Positions 12,501-23,728 of a DNA stretch of 64,000 nucleotides are shown here, in pieces. The position numbers were made by a program, and so were the translations under genes. Position 1 is the stretch's first letter. Each line of letters begins with the position of its first letter. Source of the DNA: Undaria pinnatifida (taxonomy: Eukaryota > Sar > Phaeophyceae > Laminariales > Alariaceae); assembly GCA_012845835.1 (NCBI GenBank), contig JABAKD010000013.1:11355201-11419200 (forward strand), read 5' to 3'. The notes under the pieces were generated by a model. The model ran no database searches, was not told the origin of the DNA, and saw only the letters and a program-made list of their open reading frames with translations.

Positions 12501-15500
12501 CCCGAGTGCATACTCGTATAAGTTCGTGGGGACTTTTTCTTGCGCACAAATTGACTTGCGGAAAACGCGAGAGCGTGAGTTAGCAACACTCGACGAAAAG
12601 TATGGGTTAGCAACACTCGACGAAAAATCGACGAGCTGTGGGATTGCTGAACCCTATGCGCGATAAAAAATGAAGGCAAGAACCGGGGGGGAGAAGGGAC
12701 GATACCTGTGACCACAGCTTGTCCAGAAGCTGGAAAGTAGAAGCATGTGAAAAAAATACAAACATAAATCGAGTAAAATAAGAATAAGAACATCACCTCC
12801 CTTTTTTTGGACGCTAAGAAATGCAGAAAAAGAAATTGTGCTCAGCGGAGAGCGCTTCACTAAAGTCGGTATAGTAGCCTGTGCTGAAGGTTGTTCCACG
12901 TGCCCAGTGCCACCAACGACCCCCATAGAGGTGCGTTGTACATTGTCGATATAAGTGGGTCTGTGGTTCAACGAAGAAGAGCCCGACGCTCGGTAAAGCG
13001 CGATGTCTTTTTGTCGTAACTTCAGTTCACTTCAGGTAAAAATTCTCGACGATACCAGCGATGACGCTCGTCCTGCCTGTGTGTAATAGAACAGCTTGGC
13101 AAAACATTGCTAGACGTCGCGACCAGGGACAGGGAGACGAGGCACGTCGCAACCGCGAGAAGACGGACGGAGAAGTGAGCTACGGTAGATATCCAACCAC
13201 GAACTCTGTACTCGCGGTTATCTGTTAGGCACGTTACACGAAGGCATGCGGTGCAGCCCGAAACAATGCAATGGAACGTAGACCAACAAGCTTCATTCAA
13301 CACATTTGGATAATCTGTTGAAGCGTAAATATCCGACATGCGTTGCTTTCGTCGCGTGAGGTTGTCGTTCGGTTCGGTGGTTGCTCCGATTGTTGTGATT
13401 TCGCCCCTCTGCCCGCTTTTCGACCGAAATTTTGGCGAGATTAACGAAGTTTTAATGACGTTGAGTTGAACCAAGAATGTCTGTCGATACTTGGCAACAG
13501 CCTCCCTCACGCGGCTATGCTCGCCCACCCACCCACCCCTACAATAGGTACGATAATGCAAGTTACCGGTAATAGAAATATTACCATTGCGGATAAAAAG
13601 ATATCATGTATGCGGAATTTTTATGACGTTGAGTTGAACCAAGAATGTCTGTCGATACTTTGGAACAGCCTCCCTCACGCGGCTATGCTCGCCCACCCAC
13701 CCACCCACCCACCCACCCCCACAATAGGTGTGATAATACAAGTTACCGGTAATATAAACATTTACTAATACGGATAAAAACATACCATGTATACCTCCAC
13801 GGAATTTCCTTAGGCTGCAGTTCGCTTATATAGAGTTTTATAGCCCATGCTTCTTAAGTGTTTTCAAAAAGTCGAAGCCCGGCACATGTGAACAGCTGTT
13901 AGCAAAGTCACCGAACAGCCCGATATTTTTAGCAGCCGTCAACGGGTAGGCTGTACGCCAGACGGCTGTGCCCTTCGCGTGTATGATTCGCCTGCAGGCA
14001 TGCATGCGTGTTGCTGGAGCCGCTGCTGGTGGTGCTATCTCTGTTGCTACTATACGACGAATATCGCGATCTCCCTCTTCTGCAGCATGCTGCTGTCGTT
14101 GCTGTTGTGATACTGCTTAATACTGTTGCTGTTGTTGTTTCTGTTGCTATTGAGGTCATCTTCTCTGGTGGTGCTGCAACAAGCACAACAGCACACAACA
14201 CTCACCCCTGTTTGACAAGTTAGACGTGCTTGCATCTCTCCTTGCAGCATGTTTGTGCGTGTTGTCCGTGCTGCTGCTGCTGCTGTGACGCTGCTTGCTG
14301 CTGCTGCTATGACGCTGCTTGCTGCTGCTGCGGCTGGGTCGTTGTCTATGTTGCTACGACCGCCATCGTCTCTGTTGCAGCTGCTATTGGCACTACTCAG
14401 TTGTTTGGCTCCGCGATTGATGTACCCTCATCTTGCGTACCCGTGAAACCGGTGGTCTATCCATCGGTGACTGTAAACAGGCATTGCCGGGCATGCTGCC
14501 AACGGCTGCAGCTTGCAAGTATGACTATCGACTATTCAACTGGTCGGACTCCCAGCTGACGTATGTGAAATAGTTTTACAGACCCGAAAGTCGTCGAACT
14601 CACGGCTGACGTCCTTCAACTATTTTTATAAAATACCAGCACCAAACCAATAGAGAGGAGAAAAACAATATATATATGTATTTAACAAAAAAATGGGACC
14701 CCTCCCATTGAGAAAAAACTCACCCACATAGTATATTACAAGTACCAACAACGCAGCTTGCAAAGATGAGGTATTGACCTGAAATTCGTCGAACCCCCGG
14801 CTGACGTCCTTGAAATATTTTTTATGAAGTCACGCACTCCTGTGTGTCGTACCGGTATAGTGCATTAATTGTTGGCCTTTTTTCGCTCTTTTTTGTTGCG
14901 TTGGTGTAACCTTGCGTGACCTGCTTTGAATCGCCCGGACCTACGAATATCTCCTATACGCGGAAGGGGTATCTTGTATGTCATACATAGTTGTTATATG
15001 CGGTATTGATGGCAGAAAAATGATGAACCCCCATCAGTTTCAAAATTGACCTCTCCCCCCCCGCCGCCGCCCTTCCACTTCCCACTACTCCCCTAACTTT
15101 TTTACCACTTTTCACCCCCTTGTCTCCCCACCCCCCCACCCCTCCATCACCCAGTACCTGTCAGCTCATCGGCATCTCCCTTGATCTTCCCCACCCCCCC
15201 AATAAAGAGCAGGACTCACACAGTACGAGAATGTTAAATATACAAGGAGGAACGGGATGCGTTGGAAAAGGAGATGAGGAAGTTGAACGTATGTGACATG
15301 GGAGAGTTTGGTAGACTAGAGGGTAGCGAGAAAACGATCGCTATGCTAGGAAATAGATGGTGGCCACAGACTGCGAAACAGGACGGGGATAGGAGAAGCA
15401 AACCGCTTTCATGTAATATATGGAAAATCGTAATGAGCGCCCAAATGTTGGAGGTGTCTCTATTAGGAGTAGGAACGGTGCTCCGTCTCGAAAGGGATGC

Positions 15501-18230
15501 GTGGTCAATGGTCAAGTGACTAAGGCAAGCAACGAATAATCACGCCTCCCCCCCCCCCCCCCCCCCCCCCACCCCCTCACGCCCCTCTGCTTCCCACCAT
15601 CCCCGACCCCCCCCCTGCGTCTCAGCTCATCAACGACCCCGATGTAGAGGCCGTCGTGATCTGCTCCCCCACCGACCAGCACGCGGGACAGATCACGGCG
15701 GCGGCGAAGGCTGGCAAGGCCATCTTCTGCGAGAAGCCCATCTCCCTCAACCTCGAGATCATCGATGAGGTACGTCATCACACGACTTTTCTGCGCTTGT
15801 TTTCCCTATGGTCCCTCAAACGTGGAAATTAGTTACCTGGTACCAGTACTGCAACCAATACGTATATAAACCCAATACCCTGGTATAAAAAACTACCTGG
15901 TCTATAATAGTTTGATAGGGAGTTTATGCCATCCGGTACTGCCATAATAAACCCTGCGACCCGTTTATACTCGCATCAATCACCATGCAGGTACTGTAGA
16001 TCAAAGGGTTAAAACAGCCATGGGTTGAACCGGGGATGTGTGTTTTATCATCTCGTGCATACGAACTTGGAATTTCGTACAAGTTTCAAGCATTGTTCAA
16101 ATCGAGCTTGTATTTGTTGCCGGACCAGTGCATACTTCGCCCCCGCTCTGGTGCCTGTTTCGCACTCTTGTCATGCCATGTTTCTTCAAGACGGTGTTTT
16201 TTCTCGCCTTTAATTTCACTTTCTGCTGTGTCCCGCTTCCGTAGGTCTTGATATCACCGACGAGGCATTGTTCGCATTGTTATTCAAACGGCTGTCCCTC
16301 GCCGTTTGTGCCCTGTTTGCTACCCTTTTTTCGTTTTTATCACCTTTTTCATGTTCTCGACGACTTGATGTGCTTTTATATCGTCATTTTTTGGTTCTCT
16401 CCATTTTAGCCTTTGTTCGCCTATTATGTACCAGGTGTGGTTTGGTTTATTTGTTTCGTTTGGTATTAGAGGCATGGCAGCACATTGCGGGTGTCCAAAA
16501 CAATCGCGTTGGACGCCAATGTCTCGCCCTCAAAGTCGAAGGTGAAGGTACCGACCTGATAGACCGTCGACTCTTGTACTTGTACTCGTTTTTTCCGCTT
16601 CTTTCCTCCTTTTTTTTTCCTTTTGTTGATGCAGTTTTGTTAAAATGTTTTCTCATTTTCCTTCTTCAAGCTCCATTTTTTCATTTTTGATAAACTGTCG
16701 ACTGTTTTACTCGTTATTTCCGCTTTTTTCCCTCCTTTTTCTTCCTTTCTTACTTTTTTGTTATAAGGTTTTCTAATTTTTTTTGTTTAATTTCCATTTT
16801 TTCATTTTTTGTTTTGTCAGGTGGCGGCGGCTGTTAAGGAGGCCGGCGTGATGTGCTTCGTGGCGTTCCAGCGCCGGTTCGACGCGAACTTTATGCGCCT
16901 CAAGGAAGCGATCACCAGTGGGGAGATCGGGGACGTGCACATGGCGCACATCGTATCGAGGGATCCATCGCCGCCCCCGATCGCCTACATCAAGGTGATT
17001 TTTCTCTCCACTGACTAACCTCGGACCGGACTAACCTCGGACCGGGCAAATTTTGAGCGTGTTTCGGCTTAGCTGATTGACAAGAAAGAATCGTGGACAG
17101 CATTACCGGTGGCATAGTTGAGACATAATTCAACCTGAAGGTATGAGCATGAAAGCATGATTGGAAGTATACCAGCACGATTTAAGCACAACTAATGCTT
17201 TTAGATGTTGTAGCAGAATTTCACCTAAAACTAGCATTTTGAGCATCGTTCACCATTAACCCCTCAGGACTCCAAAAACCCTCCTTGTAGTGGAGTCAAG
17301 TAATTTTCCCCAAAAAAAGGTTTTCCAGTTATAACGGCGTTAAGGTAGCGTATTTCTCTAAAAACTAAAAACTAGCGTAAAAGAGGTAGCGTATTCGATA
17401 CAGGAGCAAGCGCGTTGGCGCTTGTAGGCTTGCTTGCGAACTTGCTTGTGTAGCTTGCTGTGTGAGCTTGCTTTGCGAGCTTGCATTGTGAGCTTGCTTT
17501 GTGAGCTTGCTTTGGGGGCTTTATTTGTGGGCTTGTTTGTGAGCTTGCTTTGTAAGCTTGCTTATGAGATTGTGCTTGCCCTGAGCATGGCCGAATGAGG
17601 AACGGGACATCTCCGCAAAGTGCAGGATTTGTTGACAAGCTCATATGCCCCGCCACCAATCCCCCCCATACCTACCCCCCCCCATGTCCGTACAAACTGA
17701 ACCGCTGCGGGTTTTTCACAGGTGTCGGGAGGCCTGCACAACGACATGGCCGTGCACGACTTCGACATGGCTCGCTTCCTTGTGGGTTCTGAGGTGACCG
17801 AGGTATACTGCAAGGGAAGCTGCAAGGTGAGAAGCAAGAGAGACCAGAACAAGGGCCTTCACACAAAGAACGCACTAGAAAAAAAGTTAGATACCAACCG
17901 ACCTACGACTATAGGCATTCAAGGGGGAGGGAGTGGGAAAACGGCCGCCCAGAAGATTTCCGCATTTTGTTTTAGCTACAGTAGGTCAGGTTATTCCGGA
18001 GTTTTTTTTTTTTCTTACCAGGTATGCGAAAAGACACACACTGAACAAGTTTTCTTTGTTGTTGTATTTGCTGACACTCGCATATGCATGTGTTCTGTGC
18101 GGTTGCGCTTTTCCCTGGTGCGTGGTACAAGTTACCATGTAGATATTCATATTAGCTTTCATCTCCTTAGTTGTTGTTGTTGTTGTTGTTGATGTTGTGT
18201 TGATGATGATGTTGTTGTTGATGTTGTTGA

Positions 18231-18298
<68 letters not shown>

Positions 18299-21200
18299 TC
18301 GTTATTGTTGTCGCCTTGTTCGGCGTTTTGTTTACGCGTTTTGAGTTGCTTGGGTGCTTGCTTGTTTGCTTGTTTTTTCAGGTGGACCCCGCGATCGGGG
18401 AGGCGGGCGACATCGACACGAGCCTAGTCATGCTCACCTTCGAGAACGGAGTGGTCGTGACCGTCGACAACAGCCGTAAGGCCACCTACGGCTACGACCA
18501 GAGGGTGGAGGTGTTCGGCTCCAAGGTGAGTTGCAAGCGATGGCGGGGTGGGAGGATATTTTCAAACTTGTACATTTCGGTGCGCTGCGCAAGATTACGG
18601 AAGGCGGGGGTGTTATTGATCTGGATGGACAAAAGGGTGGCATACTTAGAATCAAAGCCTCCGATTCTTGCACATGTGTTTTCTTGCTAAAATGTACTCG
18701 TTGTATTTGGCTGGGGTGGCGGATAATCTCTTTTCCCCTATTTCTGGGACTTATTTTATAAAAATGTTTTCAGGACGTCAGCTGTAAGTTCGACGAATTT
18801 CGGGTCAATACACGTCTTTACAAGCTGTGTTGTTGGTACTTGTAATATACTATGTGGGTGAGTTTTCTATTGGGATCTTTGTTTGCTGTCCATGTTGGTG
18901 TTCGTGTTTTTTTTTGTGTTTGTGTTGCTGCTCTTGTTATCGCTCTTGCTCCCTCTATAATTGTTTTCCTCGTATGGTGGTTGACGCGGGCACTCTCGTC
19001 GTCTCAATCGTCTCCGCCGCTGTACTTCTTGTTGTTGTGCTTGGCTCGGTCGAAAACAGGGGATGATCCAGAGCAACAACAAGCACGCCAACACTTGCGT
19101 GGTGTCCAACGACGAGTCCGTGTCCACCTGCAAGGCGATGGCCTTCTTCATGGACAGGTTCGTTGGCGTAACAGCCTGAGCGGAAACCGAAGCCGAAGCT
19201 TAGTAGTGTGGACGTAACAGTTAGCGTATCAGCGGAAGCGTAACAGCGGAAGCGTAACAGCGGAAGCGTAACAGCGGAAGCGTAACAGCGGAAGCGTAAC
19301 AGCGGAAGCGTAACAGCGGAAGCGTAACAGCGGAAGCCTAGCAGCGGAAGCCTAGCAGCGGAAGCGTAACAGCGGAAGCGTAACAGCGGAAGCGTAACAG
19401 CGGAAGCGTAACAGCGGAAGCGTAACAGCGGAAACGTAACAGCGGAAGCGTAACAGCGGAAGCGTAACAGCGGAAGCGTAACAGCGGAAGCGTAACAGCG
19501 GAAGCGTATTAGTGGAAGCCTAGCAGCGGAAGCGTAACAGCGGAAGCGTAGTAGTGGAAGCCTAGCAGCGGAAGCGTAACAACGGAAGCGTAACAGCGGA
19601 AGCGTAACAGCGGAAGCGTAACAGCGGAAGCGTAACAGCGGAAGCGTAACAGCGGAAGCATAACAGCGGAAGCGTAGCAGCGGAAGCGTAGCAGCGAAAG
19701 CGTAGCAGCGAAAGCGTAACAGCGGAAGCGTAACAGCGGAAGCGTAGCAGCGGAAGCGTGACAGCGGAAGCGTAACAGCGGAAGCGTAACAGCGGAAGCG
19801 TAACAGCGGAAGCGTAACAGCGGAAGCGTAACAGCGGAAGCGTAACAGCGGAAGCGTAACAGCGGAAGCGTAACAGCGGAAGCGTAACAGCGGAAGCGTA
19901 ACAGCGGAAGCGTAGCAGCGGAAGAGTAGCAGCGGAAGCGTAGCAGCGGAAGCGTAGCAGCGAAAGCGTAACAGCGGAAGCGTAGCAGCGGAAGCGTAAC
20001 AGCGGAAGCGTAACAGCGGATACGTACCATCGGAGGCGTACCAGCGGAAGCGGAACAGCGGAAGCGGAACCGTGCGCCCGTACGATAGCAGCGTAGGTTC
20101 GTTAGCAGAAGGCGAACCAGACTCGTGAGCGTAATCGTGTGGATGTAGCAGTGTGGGCGTAAGCGCGTGAACGTGAGAGTGTAGACTTACCATCGTACGT
20201 GTAACAGCGTCATTGCAGCAGCGCCAGCGTAGGAGTGTCAGTGTAGCCGCGTCATAGTAGCAGCATCAGCGGAAAAACTTCGGTGGAACAGTATCGGCGT
20301 ACAGCATCAGACGGAGTCAGACAGCGTCAACATGCCCTGCTGTCGATAGTTTTCGAGTTGAGTCGCGTTGAGTCGCGTACAGCTTGCACACCCCATGCGC
20401 GTTAGCATGAGCATTGAGGCTTGAGCATGAGCCTAAGCGCAAGCGCAAGCTTGAGCGTATGCACAATGCATGTGTTTTTTCCCTTCTCACCTCTTGAGCC
20501 CGCACGAACCAACACGCCTTGTTTCAGGTACGCGGACGCTTACCGCAACGAGATGGTGGCGTTTGTGGACTGCGCGCACGAGGGCAAGCCTTCCCCCGTC
20601 GGCGTTGCGGACGGGCGGGCCGCCTACCTCATCGGAAAGGCCGCCAAGGCTTCCATGGAGAGCGGCATGGTAAGCCATCACGTGTATGTTTTGTATGTTT
20701 TTGTTTGGCTCTAGTTTTTTTGTTCGTTGATTGTTATGTTTGCTTGCTCGTTTTGCATGTTGGTTTGCATGAATGTTTTGCTGTGTTTTTGTTTGGCTTT
20801 AGTTTGTTTTTATATCATCGGGAAGGCTTCCAAGTCTCCCATGGAAAGTGGCATGGTAAGCTACAATGTGCTTCAACGGGGCGCGGGGGGCAAGGGGGCG
20901 GAGGGTGGGTGGCGCACTCTTTTGTTGCTTTGCCTCAGTCATTTGACCATTGACCACGCATCCCTTTTCGAGGCGAAGCACCGTTCCTGCTCCTAATAGA
21001 CACCTCCAATATTGAGGCTCTCAGGGGTGCGAGGGGGGGGACGGATTCTATTGATAGTCCTTGTCGCGTGTGTAGTTGAATTTGTTTTGTTCGTTTGCTT
21101 GTTTTTTTTCTTCACGTGCTTGTTTTTTTCGTTGCTTGTTCGTTTCCCAGTTTTCTCGTTTTCTTGCTTGTTTGATTTGTCATTTGTGTGTGTGTTTTTT

Positions 21201-21389
21201 ACTTTTTGTTAGTTGCTAGGCCTGTCGTGCCCCACCATCCGATGCACGCGTGCCATTGTTCGGAGTCCGCAACCACACACGCACTCTCCTTTCCTCACGC
21301 CTCCTTCCCCTTCCTCAACGACAATCTTCTGGTTGGTGCCCCGTTGCTTTCTTGCGATGCAGCCCGTTAAGGTAGCAGACATGGCTTGA
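3521..21389 (+). CDS. Gfo/Idh/MocA oxidoreductase, myo-inositol 2-dehydrogenase-like (9 exons)
   Basis: Exons: 3521-3535, 12213-12377, 15626-15769, 16821-16994, 17722-17826, 18382-18525, 19060-19157, 20528-20669, 21363-21389. All junctions are GT-AG and phases agree; only the exon 7/8 junction splits a codon. The 337-residue product starts MAPLK then [10 protein letters not shown]. The Rossmann glycines are G10, G12 and G15, followed by the family EKP motif with Lys97, [15 protein letters not shown] and [10 protein letters not shown] with Asp174 and His178. Lys97, Asp174 and His178 match the catalytic triad known from bacterial IolG, so NAD(P)-dependent oxidation of an inositol or related polyol, probably cytosolic, is likely. 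Exact substrate is inferred. The ATG has a good context (tacaATGGCT) after a pyrimidine-rich leader, and no TATA box is apparent. The exon 7 donor (gttcgt) is weak. Confidence 0.93.
5192..5515 (-). mobile_element. SINE copy (minus strand)
   Basis: A run of about 21 T (5192-5212) is the complement of the poly(A) tail. The 3' motif, body, B box and A box follow on the minus strand, and the head ends at about 5515. It contains a small internal insertion with duplicated ataagtatgcac-type sequence near 5415-5440. Confidence 0.8.
5586..6066. repeat. Repeat with inverted 75-bp ends flanked by T- and A-runs
   Basis: The left end (tcctccggcggatgggga, then ataaagctttagctcacc and on to about 5660) reappears as its reverse complement at about 5995-6066. 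The left end is preceded by about 23 T and the right end is followed by A8. Single copies of this end occur at 8033-8130 (+, long A run), 30240-30445 (-) and 40080-40115 (+), always next to an A or T run. That favours a poly(A)-tailed retroposon 3' end, here in head-to-head pairing, over a plain MITE. The right half (5880-6066) aligns with 30255-30440. Confidence 0.65.
6099..7683 (+). mobile_element. Non-autonomous LTR-retrotransposon derivative with palindromic interior
   Basis: Two direct repeats, 6099-6501 and 7250-7652, align without gaps (offset 1151) and differ by about two bases. The second extends to about 7683 and ends ...ccataca, so each LTR would be TG...CA and about 434 bp, and the 5' copy lacks its last ~31 bp. 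A polypurine tract (agaggggggtga) directly precedes the 3' LTR. No primer-binding site remains. Between the LTRs lie a 248-bp inverted repeat and about 230 bp of unique sequence (7017-7249). Near-identical LTRs imply a recent insertion. A 4-bp caac occurs at both edges but overlaps the LTR end, so a target duplication is unproven. Confidence 0.85.
6514..7015. repeat. Inverted repeat, 248-bp arms, 6-bp spacer
   Basis: The arms are 6514-6761 and 6768-7015 around the spacer acgcgg, with one mismatch noticed near 6532. Each arm has a long open frame on its own strand encoding the same peptide (containing [13 protein letters not shown] and [11 protein letters not shown]). That peptide is probably a fragment of the parent element's gag-like region, but I do not recognise the family. 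The 266-residue plus-strand frame crossing the arms is a by-product of the fold-back. Confidence 0.9.
7692..7997 (-). mobile_element. SINE copy (minus strand)
   Basis: A T12 run (7692-7703) is followed by the complement of the SINE 3' motif, body, B box and A box, and the head ends at about 7997. It sits almost directly against the 3' LTR end, so two insertions are adjacent. Confidence 0.8.
8033..8130 (+). repeat. Solo 3' end of the ccatccgccggagga repeat with poly(A)
   Basis: The sequence matches 5990-6066 (gaaaatacgtggaagtgtgg through ccatccgccggagg) and is followed by a run of about 20 A. No partner end in inverse orientation is present here. Confidence 0.65.
8147..8460 (+). repeat. 310-bp dispersed repeat, first copy
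   Basis: It aligns in the same orientation with 58471-58770. Shared blocks include gctttcggctgcggggcaa, a middle cggcagagctccgtgg-like part, gcgttccgcctcgctg and cccgcccgctgtac near the end. The copies are diverged by substitutions and small indels. The nature is unknown; neither terminal inverted repeats nor a poly(A) tail is obvious. Confidence 0.6.
9800..11350. repeat. Diverged satellite array, ~220-bp unit
   Basis: The landmark ctggggctcatggagccagc recurs near 9972, 10158, 10388, 10609 and 11090, each followed by an agagtt..ctcgggacaa block, a ggataggg/ggataaac block, a ggtgatcccccgggt-like block and an accgcccc.cacggtgtgg block. Spacing is about 186-230 bp. One unit is interrupted at 10760-11034. 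The array lies wholly inside intron 1 of the dehydrogenase gene. Confidence 0.75.
10760..11034 (-). mobile_element. Insertion in the satellite with a tRNA-like T arm
   Basis: This ~275-bp segment interrupts an otherwise regular satellite unit between gtgatccc and ttgataccg. On the minus strand it contains gtgggttcgattcccac (about 10998-11014), a perfect B box/T arm followed by an acceptor-like catccaca. No D arm or anticodon arm is upstream, so it is not a functional tRNA. It may be a second SINE type or a tRNA-primed element fragment. Confidence 0.5.
11385..11480. repeat. tagtac/tagttg microsatellite
   Basis: Near-palindromic repeats of actagtactagt and actagttgt fill the segment, just upstream of the Rossmann-fold exon region. 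Confidence 0.75.
11760..11795 (+). repeat. Possible degenerate copy of the exon 2 acceptor junction
   Basis: The segment containing attcatcggggtgga resembles the exon 2 start (aatcatcggggtggga, 12219-12234), with matching tgaaga/tgaaag sequence just before it. The match is short and could be chance. Confidence 0.35.
12430..12757 (+). mobile_element. SINE copy inside intron 2
   Basis: The head starts ccggttgccccggtgg, and A box, B box, T5 run and 3' motif are present. It ends in A7 within a longer A-rich tract. A 30-bp internal duplication repeats ttagcaacactcgacgaaaa (about 12578-12630). A possible duplicated gaataaga flanks it at 12419-12426 and near 12780. It lies about 50 bp after the exon 2 donor, and a relic of the exon end follows on its other side. 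Confidence 0.8.
12892..12953 (+). pseudogene. Relic copy of the exon 2 end plus splice donor
   Basis: The segment from ttccacgtgcccag through cccccatagag|gtgcgttgta parallels 12342-12395, the last ~35 bases of exon 2 with donor gtgcgatgtg. Small indels and a stop (tag) make it non-coding. It lies about 520 bp downstream of its source in the same intron, beyond the SINE. Confidence 0.75.
13448..13797 (+). repeat. Tandem duplication, ~170-bp unit, two copies
   Basis: The two units (about 13448-13617 and 13618-13797) each carry gttgagttgaaccaagaatg, cctccctcacgcggctatg, a (ccca)n tract and aagttaccggtaat. They differ mainly in the length of the ccca tract. Confidence 0.8.
14260..14345 (+). repeat. 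CTG-rich triplet tract
   Basis: Runs of ctg interrupted by gtgacgctgcttgctg-type units fill this part of intron 2. Long apparent frames here are Leu/Ala/Cys runs and are not credited as coding. Confidence 0.7.
14709..14830 (+). repeat. Dispersed repeat copy, inverse of 18750-18850
   Basis: actcacccacatagtatatt and the following gcagcttgcaaagatgag and ttcgtcgaacccccggctga segments recur as the reverse complement at 18750-18850 in intron 6. The shared sequence extends beyond the basic repeat body, so both are copies of one longer element. Confidence 0.65.
15480..15545 (-). repeat. Copy of the gaccattgaccacgcat repeat next to a C-run
   Basis: The complement of the module ttgcttgcctcagtcatttg / gaccattgaccacgcatccc lies here, beside a C run (15548-15571). 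Other copies are at 20929-21010, 27955-28020, 55510-55575, 55873-55940, 56300-56370 and 56575-56680, nearly all beside a G or C homopolymer. Confidence 0.65.
17262..17350. repeat. Dispersed repeat with accctttttggg core
   Basis: Related copies lie at 34995-35095, 38445-38542 and 41590-41675, with weaker ones near 42810-42880 and 54915-54985. They share an aaccccttta end, a tactaatttcaagtaaat-like middle, a ccccaaaaagggttt block and an aacgcgttaagg-like end. Orientation varies. No coding content. Confidence 0.55.
17398..17590. repeat. gcttgc/gtgagcttgc minisatellite
   Basis: Imperfect units of about 11-14 bp (gtgagcttgcttt and variants) fill this segment of intron 4. Confidence 0.75.
18172..18300 (+). 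repeat. (TTG)n microsatellite
   Basis: An almost uninterrupted ttg run with some gatg interruptions lies in intron 5, about 80 bp before the exon 6 acceptor. Confidence 0.85.
19207..20095. repeat. 14-bp minisatellite, roughly 60 copies
   Basis: The unit is agcggaagcgtaac with minor variants (gcctagc, gcgtagc). Because 14 is not a multiple of 3 and the unit lacks stops on the minus strand, three units read as a repeating 14-residue peptide ([14 protein letters not shown]), giving artefactual frames of 412 and 173 residues. The array occupies most of intron 7. Confidence 0.92.
20812..20870 (+). pseudogene. Relic copy of the exon 8 end plus splice donor
   Basis: tatcatcgggaaggcttcca through ggaaagtggcatg|gtaagctac parallels the end of exon 8 (20630-20690, donor gtaagccatc). 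It still reads [14 protein letters not shown] against [14 protein letters not shown]. Its acceptor-side context is missing, so it is not a usable exon. It lies about 180 bp downstream of the source. Confidence 0.8.
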
Positions 21390-23728
21390 ATCAAGACACG
21401 GAGACCCTCGCGAAGCATGCTCTAACGGGGAGAGAGAAAAGTCCTCATACCGCTTGCACCGCTAACGGCCGATCACAGGCGCCAGCAGTGTGGGCTGGGT
21501 GGGGGGCGGATTGACTCCAATCTAGTTGCGGTTTGACGACGTTTAGCTCTCTAGGCTTTTGTCTTTGGACTGGGCGGAGCGCACTGATTTGACTCTCGTC
21601 GAGCTGCTCGAGACGGTTTCTTTTTGCTTTTAGGCAGTAGTGGGTGAAAACAAAACAAGACCTTGCGAGGCTTTTTGTTAGTCAAGAGAAGAAAACAATA
21701 TTATTTCGTACGCGTAGTGAATGGAAGAGAGGAACACGGTCGAAGGGAAGATATGCCTGATGGGCTTTGGTGACAGGCACTTCCTACACCCCGCCCGCTT
21801 TGTCCGCGCTGTGTCGCGTTGCTAACCGATTGGGTGATGTCTCGGTGGGTGGGCGGGCGGGCGGCGATGCGAGGGGAGTCAGCTGGCTGGCTACGTATAC
21901 TCGCAGGCGCCGCTGTTCCCGTGCTGTTTTTCTTTTTTCTTTTTCGCGATGATGGTCAACGTGCATGTGCATCCAACGCTGTTTGCTCTATTGTTTAGTC
22001 GGTTCAGTTTGTTTTTGGTTCGGTTCCGGTCGGGTCGTGGTCCGATCCCGGTTTGACTCTGATTCGATCCCGAATTGATCCCGAATCGGATCCGATTCGA
22101 CTCGCTTTGACCTGAATCGATATTTTTCGTTCCTTGTGGTGTGGGGTGCTCTGTGGAAGCACAATGTGTCCTTTTCCATTGCTTTTTTTGCTTTTCCTCC
22201 CCTTTTTTGGCGTCGTCCTCTACGAATGTAGTACGAATGGCCCTTGCTTTTTTGTGAAGGCGGAAAGCAGGGAGAGCCTTTTCTGTAGCGTTGGTGGCAT
22301 CTTGCCCCATGCTGTCCTTTCCTCGCCTTTTTTGGGCGCTGTTGCGAGATCACCAGCTATGTAGGGAGCAAGCCCAACCCCAACGTTTGGCGGGGGGGTT
22401 TTCGACGTTTGTCAGGTCGTCCCTCACCACGGAGCCTTCACGAAACGTGTTGAGATGATCACACAAACAAGAACAACACGTCTATCGGCACGTGTTTTTT
22501 TGGGGGAGCCTCACTGAATTGCCCGCCTCCGGGTCACTTGCCGAGCTCGAAACGTGTTTATAGCCGTCGGATGGGTTGACGGACACGTTTTGAAGTCGGA
22601 TGGCATAGATTCTTGGGTACCTGGTCGGCCATGACGGGAAACGTTGGCCGTTGGGTGGAATGCGGTGCTTCCGTTGGGTGGAATGCGGTGCTTCCGTTGG
22701 GTGAATGCGGTGCCTCTCTTCGTGCGCTCTCGACAACGGCTCGATCAACGCATGCACGCTGTGCTCGTGCGTCCACCGGCTGATCGACCGATAGTGATGC
22801 ATACACACGCGCACGCGTGCGTGGAACGAAGTTAGTTGCTCGTGCGCCGGAGAGCTCTATCGATTGATGCGCGCACACACGCAAAACGTGACGCACACAC
22901 GCACAACGTGGTTCGCAACAAATCAGCCGCCTTCATCCGATCGCGACGTGATGCAGAAACAGCGTCGTCGCAGCAAGGGCGGGACAGTATCCGTGCGAAG
23001 CGGGAACAGTATCTGCGCGGCGCGCGCCCGCTCTCTCCGGCTGGCTAGGCGAGAGGGAGAGGGGGCGAGGGTGTACTTGGTTGCTTTTTTACCGGGCGCG
23101 TGTAGGCGCCGTGTGAGATGACTCCGCGTTTTTGGCGGCCTACATGGAACCAGTTGTCCTTAGCGTTTGCTATAGCAATAGGAAAGACGAGGGGAAGTTC
23201 TGCTGGGGGGAATGGGGGGGAGGGACACCCACGCACATTAATATATAGAAACACCAACATATTACGCAGCTCAAGGTGCTGAGTTGTCGACTATTCGACC
23301 GGTGGAACTCAGCTAACATTGTTTGCCTGCTTTTTGCAATTTTCACGAGTAATACATAGAATATGAACGGCCGATGAGCCACACAGCTTGCAACGCTAGG
23401 TATCGACTACTACACTCATTCGGTCGAACTCACAGCTCCCATATGCCTTACTGTAACTACCCTATGGCGTGCAATCAATGCCTGTCCATGTCAAATTCGA
23501 TAGACGCAGTCTCAAGAAGTCGGTGACGCACAGAATCGATCGATGGGCAAAAACCGCGCTGCTGTGCTCGGGAGGCTCCCAAAGAGCAGTCGCCAGCACA
23601 GTAGTGTGGCTCCCTTTAAGGGACTCCTCGGTAAGGAAAGGCAATATATGTGTGAGGTACCTGAATTTCTTCGCACATTGTTCCCGGTTTCAGGGACGTT
23701 GTCCTTCATTATTTTAGTGAACGTGACA

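Noticed and set aside
15262-15519. 85-residue plus-strand frame beginning [14 protein letters not shown]
   Set aside because: It lies in intron 2 and runs into the dispersed gaccattgaccacgcat repeat, so no splice or family support remains.
18955-20193. 412-residue minus-strand open frame with RFRCYASA repeats
   Set aside because: It is generated by the 14-bp minisatellite in intron 7. A period-14 unit without minus-strand stops stays open in any frame.
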